Program-made: the position numbers and the translations under genes
Notes under the pieces: generated by a model
What the model was told of the DNA's origin: nothing
The model's input: the letters and a program-made list of their open reading frames with translations, nothing else
Databases searched by the model: none
Shown here: positions 1 to 7,101 of the stretch, piece by piece
Position numbering within the stretch: position 1 is the stretch's first letter
Layout: each line of letters starts with the position of its first letter
Source of the DNA: Pirellulaceae bacterium
GTDB taxonomy: Bacteria > Planctomycetota > Planctomycetia > Pirellulales > Pirellulaceae
Direction of reading: 5' to 3'
DNA: 14,558 nucleotides
NCBI GenBank assembly: GCA_020846515.1
Contig: JADLDX010000714.1
Coordinates: 1-14,558 of the forward strand

Positions 1-199
1 CGAAGTACTTCATGCTTGGGGTAGCACGGGAGGCTCCCTCCCCGACTGAGCTGACGCCAGTCGACCCTCCCACTGCTACGCAGCGGGCGGGTTAGTTTGC
101 AGCGAAGTGCTTCATGCTTGGGTTAGCACGGGAGGCGCCCTCCCCGACTGAGCTGACGCCAGTCGACCCTCCCACTGCTACGCAGCGGGCGGGTTAGTT
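1..199. repeat. Two tandem copies of a 102-bp palindrome-rich repeat
   Basis: Copy 1 begins at 1 and copy 2 at 103, so the period is 102 bp. Copy 2 runs to about 199 and the two differ at only a few positions. Each copy holds several short palindromes: a GAAGTACTTC-like 10-mer (perfect in copy 1), a GGGAGG-CTC/CGC-CCTCCC hairpin (6-bp stem, 3-nt loop), a GACTG...CAGTC stem, and a CTGC-TAC-GCAG hairpin. The loop of the second hairpin differs between copies while its stem is intact. The array starts at the window edge, so more copies may lie to the left. It ends on the stop codon of the minus-strand uxuA-like gene, so it forms that gene's 3' untranslated region. No ORF was recognised inside. 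Confidence 0.9.
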
Positions 200-1146
200 C
201 ACGCAGTCGCATGCAACAAACCGCGCATATACCCGAATGCGAATAGGCGCCCTAACATGGTATAGCCGGGTTCGCCATCGTCTTCGCCTTCCATTTGAGG
301 CACATGGTCTGGGCGCATGGAGCCGGTGAATCCAACTTCGCGAAGCGTCCGCACTACGGCTGGCATATCGGTCGGCCCGTTGTCATGGAACGTTTCGACA
401 AAGTCTGCTCGAGTACCACGAGCATCGCGAAAATGAACGTATTGAATGTGCTGACCCAAGCGACGGATGGCATCGATTACGTCAAGCTCCATGGTCGCGA
501 AGGTGCCTAAGCAGAAACAAATCGCGTTCCTCGGACTGGGTACTAAACGGACCAAGCGTTCAAAATTCTCCACCGAATTCATGATGCGGGCTTTTCCAAG
601 AAACTCGTCCAGCGGCGGATCGTCGGGGTGCATACACATCGTTACCCCAGTTGATTCAGCCACAGGGATGGTCTGCTCCAGAAACTTCTGCAGGTTGTCC
701 CAGAGTTGTGGTGCGCTCATGCGCGTGGATCGATCCGTCTCGCGAGCATTGAGCGAGATGGCCCGCTGTGCATCGGCCAACCGAAAAGCCGTGACCTTTG
801 CTCCACCACGCTCGACGGCATCAACTTGAGTACGCACCCAATCTGATCCGGCCATGAAGTTGTAACATAAGACCGGAATATCGATTTGCCCCATGTTCCG
901 CAGTAGTTGATGAACCGAGGCTACTTCAGCGCCATCGTGATCCTGCCCAATTTTGATTTTCTCAATGGGTAAGTAACCCTCGATCGCGCATACCTTAAGG
1001 CCGTACGATTCAATTTCTGCCACGGACTTATTCAATACCGCCAGATCTGTCCCAGGATATCGCAGCACAATTCCCTCGACTCCACATTGAGCTGCCATTC
1101 GCAGATTGGCCGTCGATAGGGGTGTTAATACAGTAGCTAGTTTCAA
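199..1146 (-). CDS. uxuA: Mannonate dehydratase (UxuA family)
   Basis: Predicted cytoplasmic TIM-barrel enzyme of 315 aa that dehydrates D-mannonate to 2-keto-3-deoxygluconate in hexuronate catabolism (EC 4.2.1.8). UxuA-like motifs in order: CYNFMAGSDW (94-103), MHPDDPP (172-178), ICFCLGT (209-215), VHFRDARG (237-244), FHDNGPTDM (253-261) and RPDHVPQMEGE (278-288). By analogy with characterised UxuA, His173, Cys212, His238 and Asp280 would bind the divalent metal, and His281 with Tyr295 would be catalytic; the 14-residue spacing of the last two matches the known enzyme as I recall it. The protein is shorter than E. coli UxuA (about 394 aa) but complete at both ends, and resembles the compact form of the family. 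The start codon is TTG (1144-1146), preceded by an AGGGA ribosome-binding site at 5-nt spacing. No uronate-pathway neighbours are present, so the gene stands alone here. It is transcribed away from the efflux cluster. Confidence 0.88.
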   Translation of the reverse strand: MKLATVLTPLSTANLRMAAQCGVEGIVLRYPGTDLAVLNKSVAEIESYGLKVCAIEGYLPIEKIKIGQDHDGAEVASVHQLLRNMGQIDIPVLCYNFMAGSDWVRTQVDAVERGGAKVTAFRLADAQRAISLNARETDRSTRMSAPQLWDNLQKFLEQTIPVAESTGVTMCMHPDDPPLDEFLGKARIMNSVENFERLVRLVPSPRNAICFCLGTFATMELDVIDAIRRLGQHIQYVHFRDARGTRADFVETFHDNGPTDMPAVVRTLREVGFTGSMRPDHVPQMEGEDDGEPGYTMLGRLFAFGYMRGLLHATA

Positions 1147-1431
1147 AATGGTCCCTGCCTGCTTGCATTCAAGTGAGGAAAGTAAGGCACCTAGTTCAGT
1201 GATGTGGCTGAGTACCCTGTCGAGCTGGGCTGTTTGGGTAGCGCCTTGGCCAGGCGGTGGAATATAACCCAGATTGCCAAGTGTCGAGCGGCTGGCTGCC
1301 TTACGGCCAGCAGAGTTCCGGCCATTTCCGACTTGACCGGTTCAGACCAATGGCCGAATATACCGATAAGGAAAGTGATTCGGGTGGCTGCCTCAAGTTT
1401 GGTTATTGAGTTGTACGCATATTTCGTCCAC
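1147..1431. other. Divergent spacer between uxuA and the Cys/His-rich gene
   Basis: This 285-bp spacer must hold the promoters for both divergent genes. No convincing -35/-10 pair or operator stands out. One plus-strand frame and one minus-strand frame stay open through it, but neither resembles a protein I know. An AAGGA at 1368-1372 could be a ribosome-binding site for an in-frame GTG at 1384, which would give the downstream gene a 16-residue longer N-terminus. Confidence 0.4.
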
Positions 1432-1938
1432 ATGCTGACGCTGGTCGCCTTAGTGGCTCACTCCATCTTGGGGTGCTGCGGTCATCATGCGCACGTTGGA
1501 CCAACTGCTTCTAGCACAGCAGACGCCCAAATCAGCCTGTCTCCAGCGGTATGCTCGTCGCATGCGAGCTGTTGTCAGCACAGGCTTCCGAGCCACGCTC
1601 AAATCAAAGACAACATCCCGATTTCGAAGCTGCCTAGCGCTCAAACGGCGAGTGCTCCCACCAAAGTAACTGAGCGTTACCTTGGCGAGTGTCCCAGCCC
1701 TTGCCCTGATCATTGTCCTGAACATTGCCATGGTGAGACTTGCACTTATCTGCTGGTCAACACGCGGCCGGAAACAGGCACACAAGATTCAACGCGCTTT
1801 AGTTCGATTACTCGGCCCAACATATTAGGCACTAGTGCCCATGTGCAGTTGGGTAAGGCCTACGATGTAGACCAGGTGCACAGAGTCGGTACCGCTGCGC
1901 GCGGTCGGCATCTTCTATTCCAACACTGGCTGATCTGA
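1432..1938 (+). CDS. Small exported Cys/His-rich protein beside RND efflux genes
   Basis: From ATG 1432 this encodes 168 aa. The N-terminus is a short hydrophobic stretch, MLTLVALVAHSILGCC, immediately followed by GHHAH. ILGC resembles a lipobox, so the protein may be a lipoprotein or otherwise exported, although the short form lacks a basic n-region. A second cluster lies around residues 84-102, with Cys at ECPSPCPDHCPEHCHGETC, and Cys/His pairs also occur near VCSSHASCCQH. Such spacing suggests metal binding. I recall similar short 'LGCC-HHAH' proteins near CzcB/CusB genes in planctomycetes, but cannot confirm that here. It lies 163 bp upstream of the membrane fusion gene on the same strand, so a role in metal capture, delivery or sensing for the pump is inferred. 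The frame stays open upstream to 1204, but those residues look non-coding; GTG 1384 or TTG 1399 are alternative starts. Confidence 0.6.
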   Translation: MLTLVALVAHSILGCCGHHAHVGPTASSTADAQISLSPAVCSSHASCCQHRLPSHAQIKDNIPISKLPSAQTASAPTKVTERYLGECPSPCPDHCPEHCHGETCTYLLVNTRPETGTQDSTRFSSITRPNILGTSAHVQLGKAYDVDQVHRVGTAARGRHLLFQHWLI

Positions 1939-2090
1939 GCCGGTTTCAGGGAACAATCATCGCGGAATAAGGATCGTCGTGCGGTGGGCATTGTCCGCCA
2001 ATCGAATCCGCAATCTGCAGGCCCTCTAACGCCAGCAGAGCTCCGCCTGAAGCAACACGTTGGAACCCTGGTCACGTTCTAAAGTTGATC

Positions 2091-2097
2091 GAGAGGA
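2091..2097 (+). promoter_or_regulatory. Ribosome-binding site that decides the cusB start
   Basis: GAGAGGA lies 4 nt before ATG 2102. The frame also opens at TTG 2060, but nothing like a ribosome-binding site precedes that codon, and the 14 extra residues would place charged residues ahead of the membrane anchor. The ATG at 2102 is therefore preferred. Confidence 0.7.
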
Positions 2098-2101
2098 AAT
2101 T

Positions 2102-3679
2102 ATGCGCGCTCGTTTAGATCATTCAAAGACGGCCAAGTGGCTCGTCCCTATCGTGCTAGTCGTCGGTGCCGGTTTGTCGTTGCCTGTGTGGTGGCCAATG
2201 GCCAATACGTGGTTGGCCTCAAGCGGCTGGATGCGCTCGGGTTCCGAAATCGTGGTAGCAGAACCAGACACTCACGATCATGACCACGATCATGGTCATG
2301 AGAATCCATTTGAGAAGCGGTCGGGCCGCCCACCATTGCCGAGCATCGAGTTAAGCACACAAGCGATTGCAAATCTGGGCTTAACGAACGAGTATCTGCG
2401 GCCCGTTTCGCTGGGGACCTACAGGCGTACTATCAAGATTCCAGCTGTGATCGTGTCCAAACCTGGGCGGTCGCAAATCATTGTTTCTTCTCCGCTCAGC
2501 GGGGTGATTAAACATGTGCATGCCGTCACCGGCGAAGCGGTCTCACCCGGTCACTTGTTGTTTGAAGTTCGATTGACCTACGAAGATCTGGTCGAGACGC
2601 AGACGCAGTTCTTGCAGTCGATTACGGAACTGGCTGTGGAAAACCGTGAGATTGCTCGGCTGGAGCAAGCCACGCAATCTGGTGCCGTGTCGGGCAAGTC
2701 GTTGTTGGATCGACGTTATGCCAAAGACAAACTGGAAGCCCATATCCGATCGCAGCGCGAAGCCCTTCGACTACACGGGCTATCGGAGAGGCAGATTGAA
2801 GATATCGCTACCGGCGGAAAACTGCTGGGCGATCTACAGATCGTCGCGCCGGACGTTGACACGCATAGCGAAAAAGAAGAGTTGCGTTTGAGTGGCCAGC
2901 CATTCACACCCGTGTCTTTCGTTGCCACCCAGTCCTCGCCGTCCCTCGCTCAGTTCCCGTCCATGCAACCAGCCTTGAACTCGGGATTGAACTCAGCGCA
3001 GCACGCACATCCTGAAGATCAACCCAGTAGTGGCAAGCCGCTGGTGATCGGCCAACTGCAGGCGAGCAAGGGGCAGGCGGTCACCGCGGGTGCCCAACTA
3101 TGTACGCTTTCCGACTACTCTCAACTATTTATCGAAGGTCAGGCCTTTGAACAGGACATCGACGCTATTGCACTGCTCAATCAACGCGGCTGGTCCGTGA
3201 CGGCCAATTTTCCAGGCGAAGGGACGGCCGTTCAGGTTGCCAACTTGCAGGTGGCCTTCGTGGACCATGCCGTAAATGCCAACTCGCGAACACTGTCGGT
3301 GTTTGTCGAATTGCCAAACCAGATCTTGAACGACACCACCAATGCCGAAGGTCAACGCTTCGTCAGTTGGAAGTACCGAGTGGGGCAGCGGTTGGAGCTA
3401 GAAGTCCCGGTGGAAGAATGGACAGACCAGCTCATATTGCCCGCGGATGCGGTGGTAAAAGATGGTGTTGAGTGGTTCGTGTTTCGCGGCCAGGGTCTGA
3501 TGTTTTATCGAGTACCCGTGCACGTAATGCATCGTGATCCGACTTCGGTGGTGATTGCCAACGATGGTTCGATCAAGCCAGGCAATAAACTGGCGCTGCG
3601 CTCAGCTCATCAATTGCAAATGGCGCTCAAGAGTAAAGCCAGCGGTGTCGCTGATCCTCACGCTGGCCACTCACACTAA
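2102..3679 (+). CDS. cusB: Heavy-metal RND efflux membrane fusion protein (CusB/CzcB-like, HlyD family)
   Basis: Periplasmic adaptor of 525 aa that would link the RND pump encoded next to an outer-membrane channel. An N-terminal membrane anchor spans about residues 13-33 after basic residues. A His/Asp-rich stretch, DTHDHDHDHGHENP (56-69), follows, and the C-terminus ends DPHAGHSH; both look like metal-binding tails. The first half of the barrel-sandwich (lipoyl-like) domain is at about 123-155 (SPLSGVIKHVHAVTGEAVSPG), followed by a helical hairpin to about 240. The second half (IGQLQASKGQAVTAGAQLCTL) begins near 315. Between IVAPDVD (about 245) and that point sits an insert of about 60 residues, rich in Ser/Pro/Gln with a HAHPED motif, where CusB/CzcB proteins normally run straight on. 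Beta-barrel and membrane-proximal domains follow. The metal is not fixed by the sequence: the His tails suit Cu, Zn, Ni or Co, so the symbol indicates family only. Confidence 0.85.
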   Translation: MRARLDHSKTAKWLVPIVLVVGAGLSLPVWWPMANTWLASSGWMRSGSEIVVAEPDTHDHDHDHGHENPFEKRSGRPPLPSIELSTQAIANLGLTNEYLRPVSLGTYRRTIKIPAVIVSKPGRSQIIVSSPLSGVIKHVHAVTGEAVSPGHLLFEVRLTYEDLVETQTQFLQSITELAVENREIARLEQATQSGAVSGKSLLDRRYAKDKLEAHIRSQREALRLHGLSERQIEDIATGGKLLGDLQIVAPDVDTHSEKEELRLSGQPFTPVSFVATQSSPSLAQFPSMQPALNSGLNSAQHAHPEDQPSSGKPLVIGQLQASKGQAVTAGAQLCTLSDYSQLFIEGQAFEQDIDAIALLNQRGWSVTANFPGEGTAVQVANLQVAFVDHAVNANSRTLSVFVELPNQILNDTTNAEGQRFVSWKYRVGQRLELEVPVEEWTDQLILPADAVVKDGVEWFVFRGQGLMFYRVPVHVMHRDPTSVVIANDGSIKPGNKLALRSAHQLQMALKSKASGVADPHAGHSH

Positions 3680-3875
3680 GTGGACAACGCGAATTGACGA
3701 TTTTACGTAGCCACCGCTGCCAAGCGGTGGATTTCGCCTCAGTCCACCGTCTGGCGACGGATGGCTACGGGGGACCACCGTCTGGCGACGGATGGCTACG
3801 GGAGACCACCGTCTGGCGACGGTGGCTATGCAAGAGCGATCGATCGTTTGGGCGCACCAACGGATATTTCCTTTT
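3680..3875 (+). other. Spacer between cusB and cusA containing palindromes
   Basis: This 196-bp gap separates two genes whose products normally work in one complex. Most of it is the palindrome cluster at 3707-3829. The remaining 46 bp before ATG 3876 contain no strong ribosome-binding site; CGGAT at 3861-3865 is the nearest purine-rich match. No gene is seen. Confidence 0.6.
3707..3829. repeat. Cluster of four REP/BIME-like palindromes
   Basis: The first unit, GTAGCCACC + CGCTGCCAAGCGGTGG, contains a perfect palindrome at 3711-3730 (8-bp stem, loop GCCA). Three units in the opposite orientation follow, starting at 3744, 3775 and 3806 with an exact 31-bp spacing. The third holds the perfect palindrome ccaccgtctggcgacggtgg at 3806-3825; the first two have one extra A in the right arm (GACGG-A-TGG). 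The first unit differs from the others at two stem positions on each arm in a compensatory way (CT/AG against TC/GA), so pairing is kept. One further copy lies at 14338-14361. Confidence 0.9.
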
Positions 3876-6800
3876 ATGTTGACTTCAATTATTCGCTTCT
3901 CACTCCAACAGAGATTGTTGGTCATGGTGGCTGCGGCCACGCTAATCCTCTTGGGGATCTGGCGCGCAGCAATTATGCCGATCGACGTATTTCCCGATTT
4001 GAATCGACCTCGAGTTGTCATCATGACCGAAGCACCGGGCATGGCGCCAGAGGAAGTGGAGTCGCTCATAACATTGCCCATCGAGACGGCTATGAACGGA
4101 GCCAACGGAGTCGAGGCCGTACGAAGTTCGTCTGCCGTGGGTATCTCGGTTATCTACGTAGAATTCGACTATGGTACGGACGTCTATACCGATCGGCAAA
4201 TTGTTTCCGAACGGCTTCAGATGATTCAAGATCGTATACCCCGTGGGATCTCGCCTCAACTGGCACCCATCTCTTCGATCATGGGGCAGATCTTGATGCT
4301 GGGCATGTGGCATGACGATCCGAACGCGGACAGTATGGAACTGCGCACCAATGCGGACTGGGTAGTGCGGCAACGATTGCTCACAATTCCTGGCGTCGCG
4401 CAAGTCTTCACCATGGGCGGGCAACGCAAACAAATTCAGGTCCTGGTAGATCCTGAGGCAATGTTGCGATACGGCGTTAGCCTGGCTCAGATCGAAAAAG
4501 CGGTTAGCGACAGCAACGAAAACGGAACAGGTGGTTACCTCGATCGGCAAGGGCCCAATGAGTTGCTGGTGCGATCGTTAGGTCGCCTTGAATCACTGGA
4601 TGATCTACGCAAAGTTCCGGTGACCACTCGAGAAGGTCGACCGGTGCAGTTATCGCAGGTGGCTGAGATTCGCGAGGGACCGCAAGTCAAACGCGGCGAT
4701 AGCTCAGCGTTTGTACGGGCCGGCCTACTCGACGGTACCAATGACCAGCGTGACCGCAATTGGCGCGGCGGACCGGCCGTCGTGCTAACTATTAACAAAC
4801 AACCCGGAGCAGACACGCGAGTCGTTTCAGATTTGGTCATGCAGGCCATCGAAGAGCTGAAAACTTCGCTGCCAGCCGGAACGCAGATCATGCCCCTCTA
4901 CGCACAGAAGGCCTTTATCGATCGGGCCATAGAAAATGTGGCGGTGGCTCTGCGCGATGGGGCGCTGCTGGTAGTGGTGATTCTCTTTTTGTTCTTAATG
5001 AACGTACGGACCACGTTGATAACATTGACCGCCATTCCACTTTCGTTGGTCATGACGGTCTTGGTGTTTGCAACTTTTGGGCTATCCATCAACACGATGA
5101 CTTTGGGCGGATTGGCTGTGGCCATGGGCGAATTGGTGGATGATGCCATTGTGGATGTGGAGAATATTCATCGGCGGTTGAAGGAAAATCGGCTGGCACA
5201 GTCACCGCTGTCACCTCTAGTAGTCGTCTTTCAGGCCAGCATCGAAGTGCGTCGCTCGATTGTCTACGGCACATTGGTCGTGATCCTGGTGTTCATACCC
5301 TTGTTTGCGCTGGGAGGCATGGAAGGTCGGCTGTTCGCGCCCTTAGGCGTCGCCTATATCGTATCCATTCTTGCGTCATTGCTGGTATCGCTGACGGTCA
5401 CACCCGTGTTGGCCTATTGGTTTCTGGGCCAGCACAAAGCGGGGCAACAAGGATCGGGGCAACAGGCATCGGGGCGAGATGACGGCGACAGTCTGGTTCT
5501 GAGACTGCTCAAACGCATTGGCGAGCGAGTCATCCGCTTTAGCTTATGGCTACCTGTTCCGATCTTGGTGGCCACTGGGATCATGGTGGCTATTGCCGGC
5601 GCGTGCTTGTGGCGCATTGAACGGGACTTTCTGCCACCATTTAACGAGGGCACCATTCAGCTGAACGTCGTGCTTGATCCGGGTACATCGTTGTCTGCTT
5701 CCAATGCCATTGTGCAAACGGTGGAGAGAGCCCTTCAACGCATAGATGATGTCGAACGTTTCGCGCGCCGCACGGGTCGTGCGGAACTGGACGAGCATGC
5801 CGAGGGCGTCAACATGACTGAGTTCCTGATCGAGCTGGATCCGGATTCGCCGCGTAACCGCCAGCAGCAGTTAGCTGAGATTCGCGCGGCGATGGCGGAG
5901 ATACCAGGCATTGCCACGGCAGTCGAGCAACCGATCGCGCACTTGATTTCGCACATGATTTCCGGTGTCAAAGCGCAAGTCGGTATCAAGGTGTTCGGTC
6001 AGGATCTGGAAATGCTCCGTCGCACGGCCGATGAACTCAAGGCATCGATGAGCGCAGTCCGCGGTGTAGCCGACGTGATGATCGAGCGTCAGGTATTGAT
6101 TCCGCAATTGCGCATAGAATTAGATCGCGATCAATTGTTGCGGTATGGTCTCACCACGGCGTCAGTGAACAATTACATCCAGACTGCGATGAATGGTACG
6201 ATCGTCTCGGAAGTTCTGGAAAATATGCGCACCTTTGATCTGCTAGTGCGGATGAAGGACAGCTATCGTGAGAACTTGCAGGAGCTGCGTCGATTGTCCA
6301 TTCAGTTGCCCGATGGCGGCACTTTGCCTTTGTCGGCCTTGGCAAGAATCGTAGAGTCGGATGGTCCGAACACAGTGAACCGTGAGAATATCAGCCGCCG
6401 CATTCTGATTCAATGCAACGTCACTGGTCGCGGCGTCGTAGATACCGTAGCGGACATACGCCAGGCCATTGCGCCTACGGTGGCCAAATTGCCCCCTGGC
6501 TATTTTGTCGAGTACGGAGGTCAGTTTCAAAACCAGCAGGCAGCTAGTCGCACGCTGGGGCTGTTGTTCGCAATTTCTGTGCTGGGCATCTTCTGCGTGT
6601 TGTATTCGTTGTTTCGTTCGGTGAATTTATCACTGCAAGTTATGGCTGCACTGCCTATGGCATTCATCGGCTCGGTAGCGGCTCTCGTGTTGACCAACCA
6701 GACGCTGACCATTGCCTCGATGGTCGGATTCATTTCCCTATCAGGCATCGCTTCACGCAACGGCATTTTATTGTTGCAGCACTACATGCATCTCGTGCAG

Positions 6801-7073
6801 TATGAGGGTGAGCAGTTCACGCCTAACATGATTGTGCGCGGTGGACTAGAGCGACTGGCACCGGTCTTGATGACGGCACTCACCGCAGGCATCGGCCTGG
6901 TACCGCTGGTCATCGCAGGCGATCAGGCTGGCAAGGAGATACTGTATCCGGTGGCGACAGTCATCTTGGGTGGCGTCATCAGTTCGACACTGCTGGACTT
7001 CTTCGTTCACCCAGCCTTATTCTGGTTGTTCGGTCGACGTGCTGTAGCCGCGGCACTCCGTGACGCGGTATAA
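3876..7073 (+). CDS. cusA: Heavy-metal efflux RND transporter (CusA/CzcA family)
   Basis: Inner-membrane proton-driven pump of 1065 aa, the usual length for the HME-RND family, expected to export metal ions through the CusB-like adaptor. The N-terminus MLTSIIRFSLQQRLLV is the typical opening before TM1. The porter domains carry family motifs such as PIDVFPDLNRP, GMAPEEVE and LPIETAMNG. TM4 reads MGELVDDAIVDVEN (417-430) with the acidic pair Asp422/Asp423. The second half has FLPPFNEGTIQL, GRAELDEHAEGVNMTEF, ISGVKAQVGIKVFG and the SGIASRNGILLLQHY segment. TM4 differs from both the CzcA type (DFG...DGAV) and the E. coli CusA type (AIGAMVDAAIV) as I recall them, so the substrate is unassigned. 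ATG 3876 is chosen because the frame, open from 3792, crosses the palindrome cluster upstream. The last residues (AVAAALRDAV) are encoded by a repeat. A linker with GQQ repeats joins the two halves. Confidence 0.92.
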   Translation: MLTSIIRFSLQQRLLVMVAAATLILLGIWRAAIMPIDVFPDLNRPRVVIMTEAPGMAPEEVESLITLPIETAMNGANGVEAVRSSSAVGISVIYVEFDYGTDVYTDRQIVSERLQMIQDRIPRGISPQLAPISSIMGQILMLGMWHDDPNADSMELRTNADWVVRQRLLTIPGVAQVFTMGGQRKQIQVLVDPEAMLRYGVSLAQIEKAVSDSNENGTGGYLDRQGPNELLVRSLGRLESLDDLRKVPVTTREGRPVQLSQVAEIREGPQVKRGDSSAFVRAGLLDGTNDQRDRNWRGGPAVVLTINKQPGADTRVVSDLVMQAIEELKTSLPAGTQIMPLYAQKAFIDRAIENVAVALRDGALLVVVILFLFLMNVRTTLITLTAIPLSLVMTVLVFATFGLSINTMTLGGLAVAMGELVDDAIVDVENIHRRLKENRLAQSPLSPLVVVFQASIEVRRSIVYGTLVVILVFIPLFALGGMEGRLFAPLGVAYIVSILASLLVSLTVTPVLAYWFLGQHKAGQQGSGQQASGRDDGDSLVLRLLKRIGERVIRFSLWLPVPILVATGIMVAIAGACLWRIERDFLPPFNEGTIQLNVVLDPGTSLSASNAIVQTVERALQRIDDVERFARRTGRAELDEHAEGVNMTEFLIELDPDSPRNRQQQLAEIRAAMAEIPGIATAVEQPIAHLISHMISGVKAQVGIKVFGQDLEMLRRTADELKASMSAVRGVADVMIERQVLIPQLRIELDRDQLLRYGLTTASVNNYIQTAMNGTIVSEVLENMRTFDLLVRMKDSYRENLQELRRLSIQLPDGGTLPLSALARIVESDGPNTVNRENISRRILIQCNVTGRGVVDTVADIRQAIAPTVAKLPPGYFVEYGGQFQNQQAASRTLGLLFAISVLGIFCVLYSLFRSVNLSLQVMAALPMAFIGSVAALVLTNQTLTIASMVGFISLSGIASRNGILLLQHYMHLVQYEGEQFTPNMIVRGGLERLAPVLMTALTAGIGLVPLVIAGDQAGKEILYPVATVILGGVISSTLLDFFVHPALFWLFGRRAVAAALRDAV
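5440..5475 (+). repeat. In-frame 15-bp tandem repeat in the pump linker
   Basis: Two 15-bp units (5440-5454 and 5455-5469) beginning CGGGGCAACA are followed by a partial third (CGGGGC). They encode part of AGQQGSGQQASGR in the cytoplasmic linker joining the two halves of the RND pump. The length keeps the reading frame, and the location is one that should tolerate length change. Confidence 0.75.
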
Positions 7074-7101
7074 ACTGTAGCCGCAGCACTCCGTGACGCG
7101 G
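7042..7101. repeat. Two copies of a 27-bp hairpin repeat, one inside the pump gene
   Basis: Copy 1 (7042-7068) and copy 2 (7075-7101) begin CTGTAGCCGC and end CACTCCGTGACGCGG; they differ at one base. Copy 1 lies wholly within the coding sequence of the RND pump and supplies its last codons just before the TAA at 7071-7073; copy 2 follows that stop. Copy 1 folds as CCGCGG-CAC-TCC-GTG-ACGCGG, with one mismatch in a 9-bp stem and loop TCC. A degenerate third copy begins at 7185. Confidence 0.88.

Noticed and set aside
295..829. Plus-strand ORFs across the uxuA gene
   Set aside because: The minus-strand product has clear UxuA motifs throughout, so these are antisense shadows.
1204..1431. N-terminal extension of the Cys/His-rich protein back to 1204
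   Set aside because: The extra 76 residues have no signal, motif or consistent composition, and the hydrophobic start at Met 1432 would become internal.
1191..1433. Minus-strand ORF of 80 aa in the divergent spacer
   Set aside because: No recognisable domain or ribosome-binding site; it overlaps the likely regulatory region and the start of the opposite gene.
1450..1785. Minus-strand ORF opposite the Cys/His-rich gene
   Set aside because: Arg-rich antisense translation with no family resemblance; the plus-strand product has the coherent Cys/His pattern.
1303..2047. Short similar motifs at 1303-1323 and 2029-2047 flanking the Cys/His-rich gene, sharing gccagcagag
   Set aside because: Only about 10 bp match exactly with partial matches beside them; this could be chance and there is no target-site duplication or mobile gene between them.
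3761..4315. Plus-strand ORF of 184 aa overlapping the pump start
   Set aside because: Its beginning is translated palindrome repeat and the rest is an alternative frame of the RND gene.
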